Notes: generated by a model from the sequence alone, not told the origin. Counted from the stretch's first letter, positions 23,585 through 32,283 are shown. The stretch: 64,000 nucleotides of DNA from Chryseobacterium geocarposphaerae (GCF_002797535.1 NZ_PGFD01000004.1:133431-197430); one strand, 5' to 3'. Numbers and translations: made by a program.

Positions 23585-24133
23585 GTGAAAACAACAGACA
23601 ATATATTAATTATAGACCTCGAAGCCACGTGTTGGAACGACCGGCCGCCGAGAGGTCAGGAAAGCGAAATTATTGAAATCGGAGTTTGTATTATGAATGC
23701 AAAAACCGGTAAGATTTCCCAAAATGAGGGGATTTTAGTAAAACCTCAATTTTCAAAAGTGAGTCCGTTTTGTACGGAACTGACTTCCATTACCCAGAAA
23801 ATGCTTGATGATGAGGGGATTTTGCTGGAAGATGCGTTAGATATTCTGAGAGCGGAATACGATTCTGAAGACCTGACCTGGGCAAGTTATGGAAACTACG
23901 ATCTGAACATGCTTCAAAATCAGGCAAGAAGATTCAATGTCGATTATCCTTTGAGTGAAGACCATATTAACGTGAAAACCTTATTCGGAGAATTGCATCC
24001 GACGGTTCGCAAAAGTGTCGGGATGGCAAGAGCATTGGGTGAACTGAATCTCAAGCTTGAAGGTACACATCACAGAGGTGTGGATGACGCTAAGAATATT
24101 GCGAAAATTTTACATTGGTGTCTGCAGCAGTAA
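23585..24133 (+). CDS. DEDDh 3'-5' exonuclease (ERI1/KapD-like), copy 2
   Basis: A 182 aa paralogue of the preceding gene, starting with GTG. Active-site residues are intact: DLEATCW, YGNYDLNM (Asp) and HHRGVDDA (His, Asp). The tandem pair probably arose by duplication; keeping two copies under the shared operator suggests different substrates, for example tRNA and Y-like RNA ends. A bidirectional terminator follows. Confidence 0.9.
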   Translation: MKTTDNILIIDLEATCWNDRPPRGQESEIIEIGVCIMNAKTGKISQNEGILVKPQFSKVSPFCTELTSITQKMLDDEGILLEDALDILRAEYDSEDLTWASYGNYDLNMLQNQARRFNVDYPLSEDHINVKTLFGELHPTVRKSVGMARALGELNLKLEGTHHRGVDDAKNIAKILHWCLQQ

Positions 24134-24162
24134 TGCAACAATTGAGCAGTACAATCTATAAC

Positions 24163-24192
24163 AAAAACTCCCTTACGAAAAAGGGAGTTTTA
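24163..24192. terminator. Bidirectional terminator
   Basis: Stem AAAACTCCCTT / AAGGGAGTTTT with a short ACGAAA loop, T-run on both strands, between converging genes. Confidence 0.88.
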
Positions 24193-24205
24193 TTTAATTT
24201 AAATG

Positions 24206-25027
24206 TTATTGAATCGTGTAATTTTTAACAGCCACCTCAGATAGTCTGAAATATCCGAAAGGAAAATTATTGCTATTGCTCTGGTTAATGATATTTCCGC
24301 GTACAGCCGTCGGTATGGTAGAAAACGGATTGTCGTTATTACCAGATGCAGAAAGTATTTTTTTGAAATAATCGTAATATCTTTTGGATATTCCATAGAG
24401 TTTGATATCTACGGCATCTCCGGCTTTCAGGTCTTTGTTTGAAAAAAATATCGGGGTAAGGTTTCCCTGGTTGTTTTCATCGTTTTCCACACGGTATTGA
24501 GGAAATGCTATTTCAGGGATGGTTACTCGGTTCAGATAATAATTTTCCTGTGCTCCGTCATCATGATAATAATAAATGATCTCGACTTCATCTCCGGCTA
24601 TTCCTCCTTCGTTATTTTGTTCGATATTATTTTCAATATTCGGAACGTTGATCAGCTTTTCCGTAGCGCTGTAGGTTTCGCCATTTACAACAATCTTTAA
24701 CGTATAAGTTTCACCAATTACAGGCTGGAAGTTGTTGCAGATATATTCTCCCGTTCCCGGATTTTCGATGAAATTAAAAACAGTATTGGATGAATTATTC
24801 ACCGTAACGCTGGCTCCGGAAACCGGGGGGAATTCATTGCTGTAATAAGCTGTTGTAGTAGATAATTTAATTTTTTGGACATTTCCTGAAGTGTTTTTTA
24901 CCCAATCGATGGAAGCATCAATCACGAGCTTTGGTTCTGCTGTTTCCAGATCCACTTCAATTACTTTTTCACATGAGATGAGGGTAAAACCGGCCATGAT
25001 GATTAGAAATTTTTTAAATATTTTCAT
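24206..25027 (-). CDS. DUF4249 lipoprotein, partner of TonB receptor
   Basis: A 273 aa outer-membrane lipoprotein: signal peptide with lipobox LISC (Cys ~19), then the DUF4249 pattern VEVDL..KLVIDASIDW, ASVTVNNSSN and GETYTLKIVVNGETYSATEKL. Genes of this family sit next to CarboxypepD_reg-like TonB receptors, as here (17 nt after it), and are thought to bind the substrate at the surface. The substrate is unknown. Confidence 0.88.
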   Translation of the reverse strand: MKIFKKFLIIMAGFTLISCEKVIEVDLETAEPKLVIDASIDWVKNTSGNVQKIKLSTTTAYYSNEFPPVSGASVTVNNSSNTVFNFIENPGTGEYICNNFQPVIGETYTLKIVVNGETYSATEKLINVPNIENNIEQNNEGGIAGDEVEIIYYYHDDGAQENYYLNRVTIPEIAFPQYRVENDENNQGNLTPIFFSNKDLKAGDAVDIKLYGISKRYYDYFKKILSASGNNDNPFSTIPTAVRGNIINQSNSNNFPFGYFRLSEVAVKNYTIQ

Positions 25028-25044
25028 GTTATATTTTCTTTAAA

Positions 25045-27444
25045 TTAAAATTTGAAATTATAAGTCACACTCGGAATAATCCCGAAAATGGACATCCTTC
25101 TCACTTCACTGGCCCCGGTGTCTGTATTCTGCCCGAAAGTGAAAGCTGCAGCATTATTTCTTCCATAAACATTGTAGATGCTGAAAACCCATTCGCTTTT
25201 CCATCTCTTGGCTTTATCCGGCTTTGGAGTATACGTTGCAGACAGATCCAAATGGTGATAAGCTGAAAGTGAGTTTTCGTTTCTTAAACAGTAGCTGGCA
25301 ATGGTAACACCCTGATAGTGATACTTTCCGTTGGGAAATGTAGCCGCTTTTCCGGACTGAAAAGTGAAAATTCCGCCAAACGACCATTTTTTACTGAACT
25401 GATACGCTGCCGTAATGGAAAAGTTGTGCATTTTATCATAATTGGCACGATACCATTCTCCGTTATTGATTCCGGGTTCGTTTGCATTTCTTCCCGGAGT
25501 TCTTTGTTCTGCCCTGGAAAGGGTATAAGACAACCAGCCTGTTAATTTTCCGGTATTTTTTTTAGCCATGATTTCCAGCCCGTACGCTCTTCCTTCGCCG
25601 TTCAGAAGAACTCTCTCAATAGCTTTGTTGGCAATAAGTTCGGCTCCGTCTATATAGTCTGCCTTATTTTTTATTTTTTTATAAAAAGTTTCCACTTCCA
25701 AAGAATATTTTCCGTTTTTAAAGTTTTGAAAATAACCCAATGCCACCTGATCCAGAATTTCAGGCTTCAGATACTGATCACTCGGTGCCCAGATATCAAG
25801 CGGGGAAACGGAAGCCGTATTGGAAATAAGATGTACATACTGGCTCATGCGGTTATAACTGGCTTTCAAAGATTGATTCTCATTGAAAGAGTAGGCGGCG
25901 GAAAAGCGGGGCTCAAGATTTCCGAAATCAATGATTTTCTTGTTTTTTTCATAAGTGACTGTTCCTGTAGGTTTTGCTTCTTCGTAAATCTGTAATTCCG
26001 GATTAAAGACCACAGGTTGATTACTTTCATATGTACTTATGGTCTCCTTTCCGAGCCTTTGAAAATAACTGTATCTAAGACCATAATTAATGGCAAGCTT
26101 CTCGGAGATTTTTTGTTCTGCACTGATGTATAAAGCGTTTTCAAAAGCATACTTTTTTGCGATCTGATCCGGATTAATGCTCGAAGTTTCGCCAAATGGC
26201 TTTATCGTTCCGGGATTAAATTGATAATAAATGGAATTAAGACCATAGCTCAGATTGAGTTTATTAGACAAATAATGTTTAAAATCATACTTAAAGTTGT
26301 AATTTTTGATATCCGATTTCCAGTCGATGCCCACAAATTTCAGCTTCAATCCATAATTATAATCACTGTAAATCATTGAGGCATTGGAAAATAACTTATC
26401 AGAAAAAATATGATTCCATCTTACATTCAGAATAGAATTTCCGTAGGTGTTGATAAACCCGTCATTGAAATTCATATTGTCATTCCCCAAATATCCGGAC
26501 AGGAAAAGATTGTTTTTATCATTCAGCTTATAGTTTAATTTGGCGTTCAAATCATAGAAATAGGCAGAGTTTGGTTCATTGGCAAGCTTCATAATGAGAT
26601 GTGCGTAGGAAGCGCGGCCGGCTACCACAAACGAGCTTTTTTCTTTTACAAGCGGGCCTTCAACCAGTAATCTGCTGGAGATGGCTCCAATTCCGCCGCT
26701 TGCATGATATTCTTTATTATTTCCTTCTTTTTGGTAAATATCCAGAACGGAAAAAATACGGCCCCCGAAATTGGCAGGAATTCCTCCTTTATACAATTTT
26801 AAATCTTTAATGACATCAGAATTAAAAACAGAAAAAAATCCGAATAAATGTGAAGTATTGTAAACAATAGCTTCATCGAGTAAAACCAGATTTCCGTCTA
26901 CAGAGCCTCCTCTTACGTTAAATCCGGATGAACCCTCCTGTGCATTCGAAACGCCGGGAAGCTGTAAAATGGATTTCAATACATCTACCTCTCCCATTAC
27001 CGCGGGCATTTTTTTTATGGTCGCAATAGATAGCTTGTTTACGCTCATCTCAGGTTTCTGAATGTTTGCCTTGGTACTGTTTGCTTTTATGACAACCTCT
27101 TCAATGGCTTTGCTTTTTTCAGACATAACGAAATTTCTCTTTATGCTTTCCGAAAGCGATATTTTTTCTTCAATATTATCAAAGCCTGTATTGCTGATGA
27201 TAATGGTGTAATCTCCTTTTGGTAAAGTGATGGAGTAAAACCCGTACGAATTGGTGGTAATCGTTGTATTGATTTCAGGAATGGTAATATTGGCACCGAT
27301 CAGTGTTTCATTATTAAGGCTGTTGGCAACGGTTCCGCTTAAGGTGAATTTCTGCTTTACCTGATCATTTCCCTTTTCCTGAGAATATGTCTTTAATGAA
27401 AAAGCAAGGAAAAAAAGCAGGGTGCTCTGGATTTTGTATTTCAT
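25045..27444 (-). CDS. TonB-dependent outer-membrane receptor
   Basis: A 799 aa receptor: signal peptide (~1-21), CarboxypepD_reg-like domain (~33-110: LSGTVANSLNNETLIGANI), plug domain (~125-230: VDVLKSILQLPGV, GFNVRGGSVDGNLVLLDEA), then a beta-barrel ending in F. It imports a ligand with energy from TonB-ExbBD. Transcribed with the DUF4249 lipoprotein. The histidine kinase transcribed away from it at 27705 may sense envelope state. Confidence 0.93.
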   Translation of the reverse strand: MKYKIQSTLLFFLAFSLKTYSQEKGNDQVKQKFTLSGTVANSLNNETLIGANITIPEINTTITTNSYGFYSITLPKGDYTIIISNTGFDNIEEKISLSESIKRNFVMSEKSKAIEEVVIKANSTKANIQKPEMSVNKLSIATIKKMPAVMGEVDVLKSILQLPGVSNAQEGSSGFNVRGGSVDGNLVLLDEAIVYNTSHLFGFFSVFNSDVIKDLKLYKGGIPANFGGRIFSVLDIYQKEGNNKEYHASGGIGAISSRLLVEGPLVKEKSSFVVAGRASYAHLIMKLANEPNSAYFYDLNAKLNYKLNDKNNLFLSGYLGNDNMNFNDGFINTYGNSILNVRWNHIFSDKLFSNASMIYSDYNYGLKLKFVGIDWKSDIKNYNFKYDFKHYLSNKLNLSYGLNSIYYQFNPGTIKPFGETSSINPDQIAKKYAFENALYISAEQKISEKLAINYGLRYSYFQRLGKETISTYESNQPVVFNPELQIYEEAKPTGTVTYEKNKKIIDFGNLEPRFSAAYSFNENQSLKASYNRMSQYVHLISNTASVSPLDIWAPSDQYLKPEILDQVALGYFQNFKNGKYSLEVETFYKKIKNKADYIDGAELIANKAIERVLLNGEGRAYGLEIMAKKNTGKLTGWLSYTLSRAEQRTPGRNANEPGINNGEWYRANYDKMHNFSITAAYQFSKKWSFGGIFTFQSGKAATFPNGKYHYQGVTIASYCLRNENSLSAYHHLDLSATYTPKPDKAKRWKSEWVFSIYNVYGRNNAAAFTFGQNTDTGASEVRRMSIFGIIPSVTYNFKF

Positions 27445-27678
27445 CGTTTAAATTTTAAATAATTACTACTATTTCAGAGCGAAACTATGGTTTTAAAAGG
27501 CCGTCTTTCAATGAATTATACCAAACAAAAAAACTAATAGATAAAAGTATGTTTGATTACTACTAAAATAAAGTTGACTTATTTTATGAGACAGCGGGAA
27601 GAAACCAGCCATTTTTAATTTGGTCTATAAATCATCTGTTTTTGTATAAAATTACCATTCAGATATATTTTTACGTTA

Positions 27679-27686
27679 TACATTTG
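27679..27686 (+). promoter_or_regulatory. -7 box (TACATTTG) for LytS-type kinase
   Basis: Perfect TAnnTTTG box 19 nt before the ATG at 27705; this placement argues against the longer TTG-start reading frame that would begin upstream of the promoter. Confidence 0.6.
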
Positions 27687-27704
27687 TTTTATTATTATGG
27701 AGAA

Positions 27705-28712
27705 ATGAATAAAGCTTTAGATAAACAATTTGCAAACGAATCCTGGGCAATCCAATTTCTGATTTCTTCCAGATACAGAATTTTCAGACATTTGCTGCTC
27801 GTTTTTATGATCAGTACGGTTCTGTACAACAGCACCTCTGAGATCACTGAGCCTACTCTGGTCTTACTTTTTGTACTGCTTTTGTTTTATATCAATATGT
27901 ATGTGCTGGTACCGAAACTTTTGTTTAATAACAAATATGTCTTATATATTCTGTCAATTTTGGGAATTGTTGCAATTTCTGTTTTTGCCGGGACTTCTTT
28001 GTCTGATTCCGGGGCAGACGGACTGAATATTCCTCTTTTTGTAGCACTTGTTCTGATCCTTGTTTCCGCTTCGGCATCAATAAAGTTTTTTCAAAAATGG
28101 GTGGTTGATAAGCAGGTTATTTATGCATTGGAAAAATCGAAAATTACAACTGAGCTTGATCAGCTTAAAAACCAGATCAATCCGCACTTTCTTTTTAATA
28201 TGCTCAACAATGCGAATGTTCTTACCAAAAAAGATCCGGAAAAGGCATCGCAGGTATTGATGAAGCTCAGCGATCTTCTTCGTTATCAGCTGTATGACAG
28301 CTCCAGGGAATTTGTTTTTCTGACTTCGGATATTCATTTTCTTGAAGATTTTCTGAATCTGGAACAGGTAAGGCGTGATAATTTTGATTTCCTCATTTCC
28401 AAGGAAGGGAATTTAAGCGGCGTTCAGATTCCTCCACTACTCTTTATTTCATTTGTAGAAAATGCTGTGAAACATAATAATGACTCCTCAAAACCGTCTT
28501 ATGTTAATCTGTTTTTTGAGGTTAAAAATAATGAGCTTCACTTCAAATGTATCAATTCAAAGCCTGATACAAAAGCTGTACATACAGATTCCGGAGGTTT
28601 AGGGCTTGCCAATATCAAACGCAGGCTGGATCTGCTTTTTCCTTCTTCCCATTCTTTAATAATTGAAAATAATCCTGAAACATATTGCATCAACTTGACT
28701 TTTGAGCTTTAA
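27705..28712 (+). CDS. LytS/YehU-type sensor histidine kinase
   Basis: A 335 aa membrane kinase: four predicted membrane segments in ~25-145 (LLLVFMISTVLYN, LVLLFVLLLFYINMYVL, VLYILSILGIVAIS, IPLFVALVLILVSA), a coiled coil (~150-175), the His_kinase signature LKNQINPHFLFNMLNN with phospho-acceptor His (~183), and an ATPase domain (PPLLFISFVENAVKHN, GGLGLANIKRRL). Such kinases normally pair with a LytTR response regulator; the adjacent regulator here lacks its output domain. Confidence 0.92.
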   Translation: MNKALDKQFANESWAIQFLISSRYRIFRHLLLVFMISTVLYNSTSEITEPTLVLLFVLLLFYINMYVLVPKLLFNNKYVLYILSILGIVAISVFAGTSLSDSGADGLNIPLFVALVLILVSASASIKFFQKWVVDKQVIYALEKSKITTELDQLKNQINPHFLFNMLNNANVLTKKDPEKASQVLMKLSDLLRYQLYDSSREFVFLTSDIHFLEDFLNLEQVRRDNFDFLISKEGNLSGVQIPPLLFISFVENAVKHNNDSSKPSYVNLFFEVKNNELHFKCINSKPDTKAVHTDSGGLGLANIKRRLDLLFPSSHSLIIENNPETYCINLTFEL

Positions 28713-28748
28713 TCTAAGCTATTCATCCAATTAATAACTTTAGAAATT

Positions 28749-29057
28749 ATGATGAACTGTATTATTGTAAATGAAGAACCTGTGGCAAGAAATGCAATTA
28801 AAAAACTTATTGGTAAAACCAAAAGCTTAAAGCTGCTGGCTACTTTTGACGACACCAGGGAAGCCACTAATTTTATGATGACCCATATGGTGAACGTTAT
28901 TTTTTTCGATATCCAAACCTTGGATGCTAATGAAATTGAATTCCTGAAATTCATCCCGGAAGAAACATTTCTTCATAAGAAAGTACACCCAATTCAGGTT
29001 TTCCAACACCTTCGAGAATTGATTCAAAAACTTTATACTTCCAATTCCTTTATTTAA
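28749..29057 (+). CDS. Stand-alone receiver domain, lacking LytTR output
   Basis: A 102 aa protein resembling the N-terminal receiver of LytTR regulators: IIVNEEPVARNAIKKLI, then FFDIQT with the likely phospho-Asp (~57) and HKKVHPIQVFQHL with the conserved Lys. The middle of the receiver is shortened by about 20 residues and the LytTR DNA-binding domain is absent. It is either a decayed regulator or a phosphate sink for the neighbouring kinase. It follows the kinase by 36 nt. Confidence 0.7.
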   Translation: MMNCIIVNEEPVARNAIKKLIGKTKSLKLLATFDDTREATNFMMTHMVNVIFFDIQTLDANEIEFLKFIPEETFLHKKVHPIQVFQHLRELIQKLYTSNSFI

Positions 29058-29124
29058 AATGAATGATAGGTAGATTGTATTTGGTTGCTGGTTGATAGTT
29101 GCTTATTGTTGGCTAAGCAGTTCG

Positions 29125-29217
29125 TTTGTCATTCAGAGCGAAACGAAGGAGCGTGGAATCTAAATTATTATAAATTTTTTTGTTAATACTTTACTTAGAT
29201 TCCTCCGGAATGACAAA
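29125..29217. repeat. Palindromic MITE-like element
   Basis: TTTGTCATTC ... GAATGACAAA ends and inner GGAATCTAA / TTAGATTCC; related to the element at 22731. Confidence 0.65.
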
Positions 29218-29392
29218 TTTTATCGATTTTTATTTTGAAATTGCTTCGTCATTATTTTCCACTCAATAACACTACAAAATTTTATCACAGATAAAAATCC
29301 TCGCGCCTTAAAAGCTGTTTAAATTAAGAAAAACTTAGTGCCTTTGCGATTTTCCAACAAAAAAATAAAAACTTTTTTACAAAAATTTTCAC

Positions 29393-29428
29393 TACGCAAA
29401 AACATTGCGCAAAACCTTCCTTACTTTG
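29393..29428 (+). promoter_or_regulatory. Shared operator and -7-like box upstream of TROVE gene
   Basis: TACGCA (29393-29398), 7 nt, TGCGCA (29406-29411), 9 nt, TTACTTTG (29421-29428). A hairpin GGAGG/CCTCC (29444-29461) and a 3-codon ORF (29466) lie in the leader before the TROVE start. Confidence 0.68.
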
Positions 29429-29488
29429 CATCAGAAATCAGAGAGGAGGTGATAATCCTCCAAAAATGTTTAACTAAAAACAGTAACC

Positions 29489-31006
29489 ATGAAATTTAAT
29501 TTTTTAAGAAAAGAGAATAAAGTAGTCACAAACTACGAAGGTGCAAAGGCTTACACAATGACACCTGCAGAAGAATTATATAGTGCTGTTGTTACAACAG
29601 GATTATCAAACGCTACCTATGAAAAGGGAAATGACAGATTGGTCAGAATCCAGTCTCTGATTCTGAAAAACGATCCGGAATTCGTTGCAAAATTGGCGGT
29701 TTATGCGAGAAAAGATATGCACTTGCGTTCAATTCCATTGGTTTTGACGACCGAATTGGCAAAACAGACTTCGGGTACAGACTTGGTAAGCAGAACTGTT
29801 GAAGGAGTGATCCAAAGAGCGGATGAAATCACGGAATTATTGGCATATTACCAATTGGCAAACGAAAGAACAGATTTGAAAAAATTGAACAAACTTTCAA
29901 AACAAATTCAGAAAGGTTTGGTAAAATCATTCAATAAATTTGATGAATACCAGTTCGCAAAATACAACAGAAAAGCAGAAGTAACCTTGAAAGATGCCTT
30001 GTTTTTGGTTCACCCGAAGGCAAAAGATGAAAATCAACAGGCTATTTTCAACAAGATCGTCAAGGATTCGTTAGAAACTCCGTACACTTGGGAAGTAGAA
30101 CTTTCAGTGTTGGGTCAGACAAAATTTGCGGATGAAGCAGAAAGAAAATCAGCTTTCAAAAACAAATGGGAAGAACTGATTTTCAGCAACAAGCTGGGTT
30201 ATATGGCAACATTGAGAAACCTTAGAAATATCCTGGAAGCCAACGTTTCATCAGATGCGATGTACAAAGTGTGTAACTATCTGTCGGATGAAAAAGCGGT
30301 GAGAAATTCAAAGCAATTGCCATTCAGATTTTTGGCGGCGTACAGAGAATTGAAAAATATAGATTCAAAATATACCTCATCCATCATGGAAGCATTGGAA
30401 AATGCGGTGATGATCAGTGCTAAAAACATCAAAGGTTTTGGTTTTGATACTTCGGTTGTGATCGCGGCAGACGTATCCGGTTCGATGCAACAACCTGTTT
30501 CTCCGAAATCTAAAGTGTTGTTGTATGATATCGGTTTACTGATGTCGATGATGCTGCAGTCACAATGTAAAAATGTGATTACAGGTATGTTCGGTGACAC
30601 CTGGAAAAGAGTTCCGATGCCAAAGAGCGGTATTTTGACCAACGTAGATGCTTTCTACAAAAGAGAAGGTGAGGTGGGGTATTCCACAAACGGTTATTTG
30701 GTAATTGAAGATTTGCTTAACAGACGTGAAAAAGTGGATAAAGTAATGTTGTTTACCGATACACAACTGTGGAACAGCAACGGAACCCGAAATTCTTTTG
30801 AAGATTCATGGAATCGATATAAAAACATCAATCCAAATGCAAAATTATATATTTTTGACTTGGCGGGTTACGGAAAACAACCGTTAGATGTCAGAAAAAA
30901 TGATGTATACCTTATTGCAGGTTGGTCCGACAAAATTTTTGACGTATTGAATGCTTTGGAAGACCGAAAATCTGCCGTGGAAATGATTAAAAAAGTAGTG
31001 CTGTAA
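29489..31006 (+). CDS. TROVE-vWA protein (bacterial Ro60/Rsr homologue)
   Basis: A 505 aa Ro60-like protein: TROVE HEAT-repeat ring (~15-320) and a vWA domain from ~322 with MIDAS DVSGS at 328-332 (VVIAADVSGSMQQ), plus LFTDTQLWN. Ro proteins bind Y RNAs on the outside of the ring and misfolded RNA ends in its hole, and steer exonucleases such as PNPase. It is driven by the shared operator, followed by a HEPN-like gene and, 1.2 kb on, by the permuted-tRNA array on the same strand. Confidence 0.93.
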   Translation: MKFNFLRKENKVVTNYEGAKAYTMTPAEELYSAVVTTGLSNATYEKGNDRLVRIQSLILKNDPEFVAKLAVYARKDMHLRSIPLVLTTELAKQTSGTDLVSRTVEGVIQRADEITELLAYYQLANERTDLKKLNKLSKQIQKGLVKSFNKFDEYQFAKYNRKAEVTLKDALFLVHPKAKDENQQAIFNKIVKDSLETPYTWEVELSVLGQTKFADEAERKSAFKNKWEELIFSNKLGYMATLRNLRNILEANVSSDAMYKVCNYLSDEKAVRNSKQLPFRFLAAYRELKNIDSKYTSSIMEALENAVMISAKNIKGFGFDTSVVIAADVSGSMQQPVSPKSKVLLYDIGLLMSMMLQSQCKNVITGMFGDTWKRVPMPKSGILTNVDAFYKREGEVGYSTNGYLVIEDLLNRREKVDKVMLFTDTQLWNSNGTRNSFEDSWNRYKNINPNAKLYIFDLAGYGKQPLDVRKNDVYLIAGWSDKIFDVLNALEDRKSAVEMIKKVVL

Positions 31007-31053
31007 AAGGCACTGCTTAAAAAAAAATAACTAATAACCATTAATTTGGGATT

Positions 31054-31740
31054 ATGAATAGAAGTTTTAATGATTCGGCAAATCAGTCAATTCAAGTTTT
31101 TACAAATCTTTTAGATAAGGTTCAAAAATCAAATATTATAGCTGGTGAGATCAAAGTAAGATTAAGTAAAATTAATTATGAAATTAATTTTGATGGACTT
31201 GATATTGTTAGAAAAATAAATGATATTGCTTCATTGATTGCTATTTCTGATCTTGATTTAGCTGTTGCAAGTAAAATATTATATAATGCCCCAAATAATT
31301 GGGAGAAAATATATAGTATTAAGAGTGCTTATTTGACAATATTTGAGGTATTTAAAACATATAATAAGCATAGAAAATTTCTTAATGAAATCTCTATAAG
31401 CTCATCTATATTTTTGAATGAAGAATTTAAGAATATAAATAATTTGATAAAGGCTTTTAAAAATAAGCATCGGTATGATAACGAAATGAGTGTTATCAGA
31501 AATAATATATGTGGACATATTAGTGATAACATTGAACTATATTACAATACTATCATTCAATTTAATGGTGAGAAGACAGGAGAGATGATAATTGAATTTT
31601 TACAAATTCTTGATATTCTTCAAAATTTTTTAATTAAGATTTTAGAGCAAGAAAAGTTGAAGTATAACCACCAGGAAATAATAAAGTTAGCAAGAAAAAT
31701 GTTTCCAGACTTAAATAATAAAATTAATTTATTGTTTTAA
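31054..31740 (+). CDS. HEPN-motif protein downstream of TROVE
   Basis: A 228 aa, all-helical, very AT-rich protein of no named family. Residues 149-155 read RNNICGH, which is exactly the HEPN RNase signature R-[NDH]-x4-H, set in a helix (SVIRNNICGHISDN). HEPN proteins include many RNA-cleaving toxins and effectors, but some have lost activity. It is 47 nt downstream of the TROVE gene and probably in the same transcript. Base composition differs from its neighbours, so it may be a variable cargo gene. Confidence 0.62.
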   Translation: MNRSFNDSANQSIQVFTNLLDKVQKSNIIAGEIKVRLSKINYEINFDGLDIVRKINDIASLIAISDLDLAVASKILYNAPNNWEKIYSIKSAYLTIFEVFKTYNKHRKFLNEISISSSIFLNEEFKNINNLIKAFKNKHRYDNEMSVIRNNICGHISDNIELYYNTIIQFNGEKTGEMIIEFLQILDILQNFLIKILEQEKLKYNHQEIIKLARKMFPDLNNKINLLF

Positions 31741-31792
31741 AGATGTTTCGTCACTTCGCTGCTCGCGATGATCTAAAAGAATAGTAGTAAAA

Positions 31793-31980
31793 ACGACCTA
31801 GGAAATTAAGGCGTTAAGAAAATTTGAAAAAAATCCGTTAAAAAATATCCACTGTTTGAACAAGCGTTGGAAAAAGCTAGGCGTGAGTTTGGAGATTTTA
31901 GGAAGTTTTTAAAATTTTTAGCCCGAGTTTCCAAGTCTTGAACTTTTGGTTCTTTTGCTTCAAGGCAAAACGAACAAAAT
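31793..31980. repeat. ~200 bp dispersed intergenic repeat, copy 2
   Basis: Same landmarks as 5180-5386 (CGACCTAGGAAA, GGCGTTAAGAAAAT, AATCCGTTAA, final AGTCTTGAA hairpin). Ends right before repeat R1 of the RNA array. Confidence 0.75.
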
Positions 31981-31990
31981 AAAAACAACC

Positions 31991-32016
31991 GATGCCGTAA
32001 GAAAAGAATTTCTTCG
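31991..32016 (+). repeat. Array repeat R1
   Basis: GATGCCGTAAG ... TTTCTTCG, a degenerate copy of the R consensus (AAGTGYCGTAG, A-rich 6-7 nt, GTTACTTCG). Confidence 0.65.
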
Positions 32017-32068
32017 ATTTCCACTTGAACAAGAGTCTTTTCGATGTATTGCTCGGTTTAAACTAACC

Positions 32069-32095
32069 AATGTCGTTATCATAAGAGTTTCATCG
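32069..32095 (+). repeat. Array repeat R2
   Basis: AATGTCGTT ... GTTTCATCG, the most degenerate copy. The R1-R2 interval resembles R4-R5 (both contain ATTGCTCG and a TTTAAA stretch) and holds no tRNA body. Confidence 0.55.
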
Positions 32096-32166
32096 TCAAA
32101 CTTCCAATTTGAACAACATTCAAAGCTCTTATAATTTGTTACTTGGTTTTTAAAATAAATTTCAAC

Positions 32167-32202
32167 TGCGTAAAAAGAATGCGCACTGAAGTGATAATTT
32201 TG
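32167..32202 (+). promoter_or_regulatory. Shared operator and -7 box upstream of R array
   Basis: TGCGTA (32167-32172), 7 nt, TGCGCA (32180-32185), 9 nt, TAATTTTG (32195-32202). The best copy of the operator, next to a perfect -7 box. Confidence 0.72.
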
Positions 32203-32223
32203 CTTCAACAAAAAACAATAACC

Positions 32224-32265
32224 ATGAACTACTATAAAAAATGTCTTAAAGGAACACTGTATTGA
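32224..32265 (+). CDS. 13-aa leader peptide
   Basis: Short ORF directly after the operator-promoter, rich in Tyr and Lys. Its stop codon lies in an 8 bp hairpin GTATTGAG/CTCAATAC (32259-32281) that ends 2 nt before the next ATG, so translation of the two may be coupled or the hairpin may hide the start. Confidence 0.4.
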   Translation: MNYYKKCLKGTLY

Positions 32266-32283
32266 GGTTAATACTCAATACTT

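Noticed and set aside
25284..26810. Several open frames overlapping the TonB receptor on the other strand or frame
   Set aside because: The receptor has a complete domain order and the overlapping frames are its shadows without domains.
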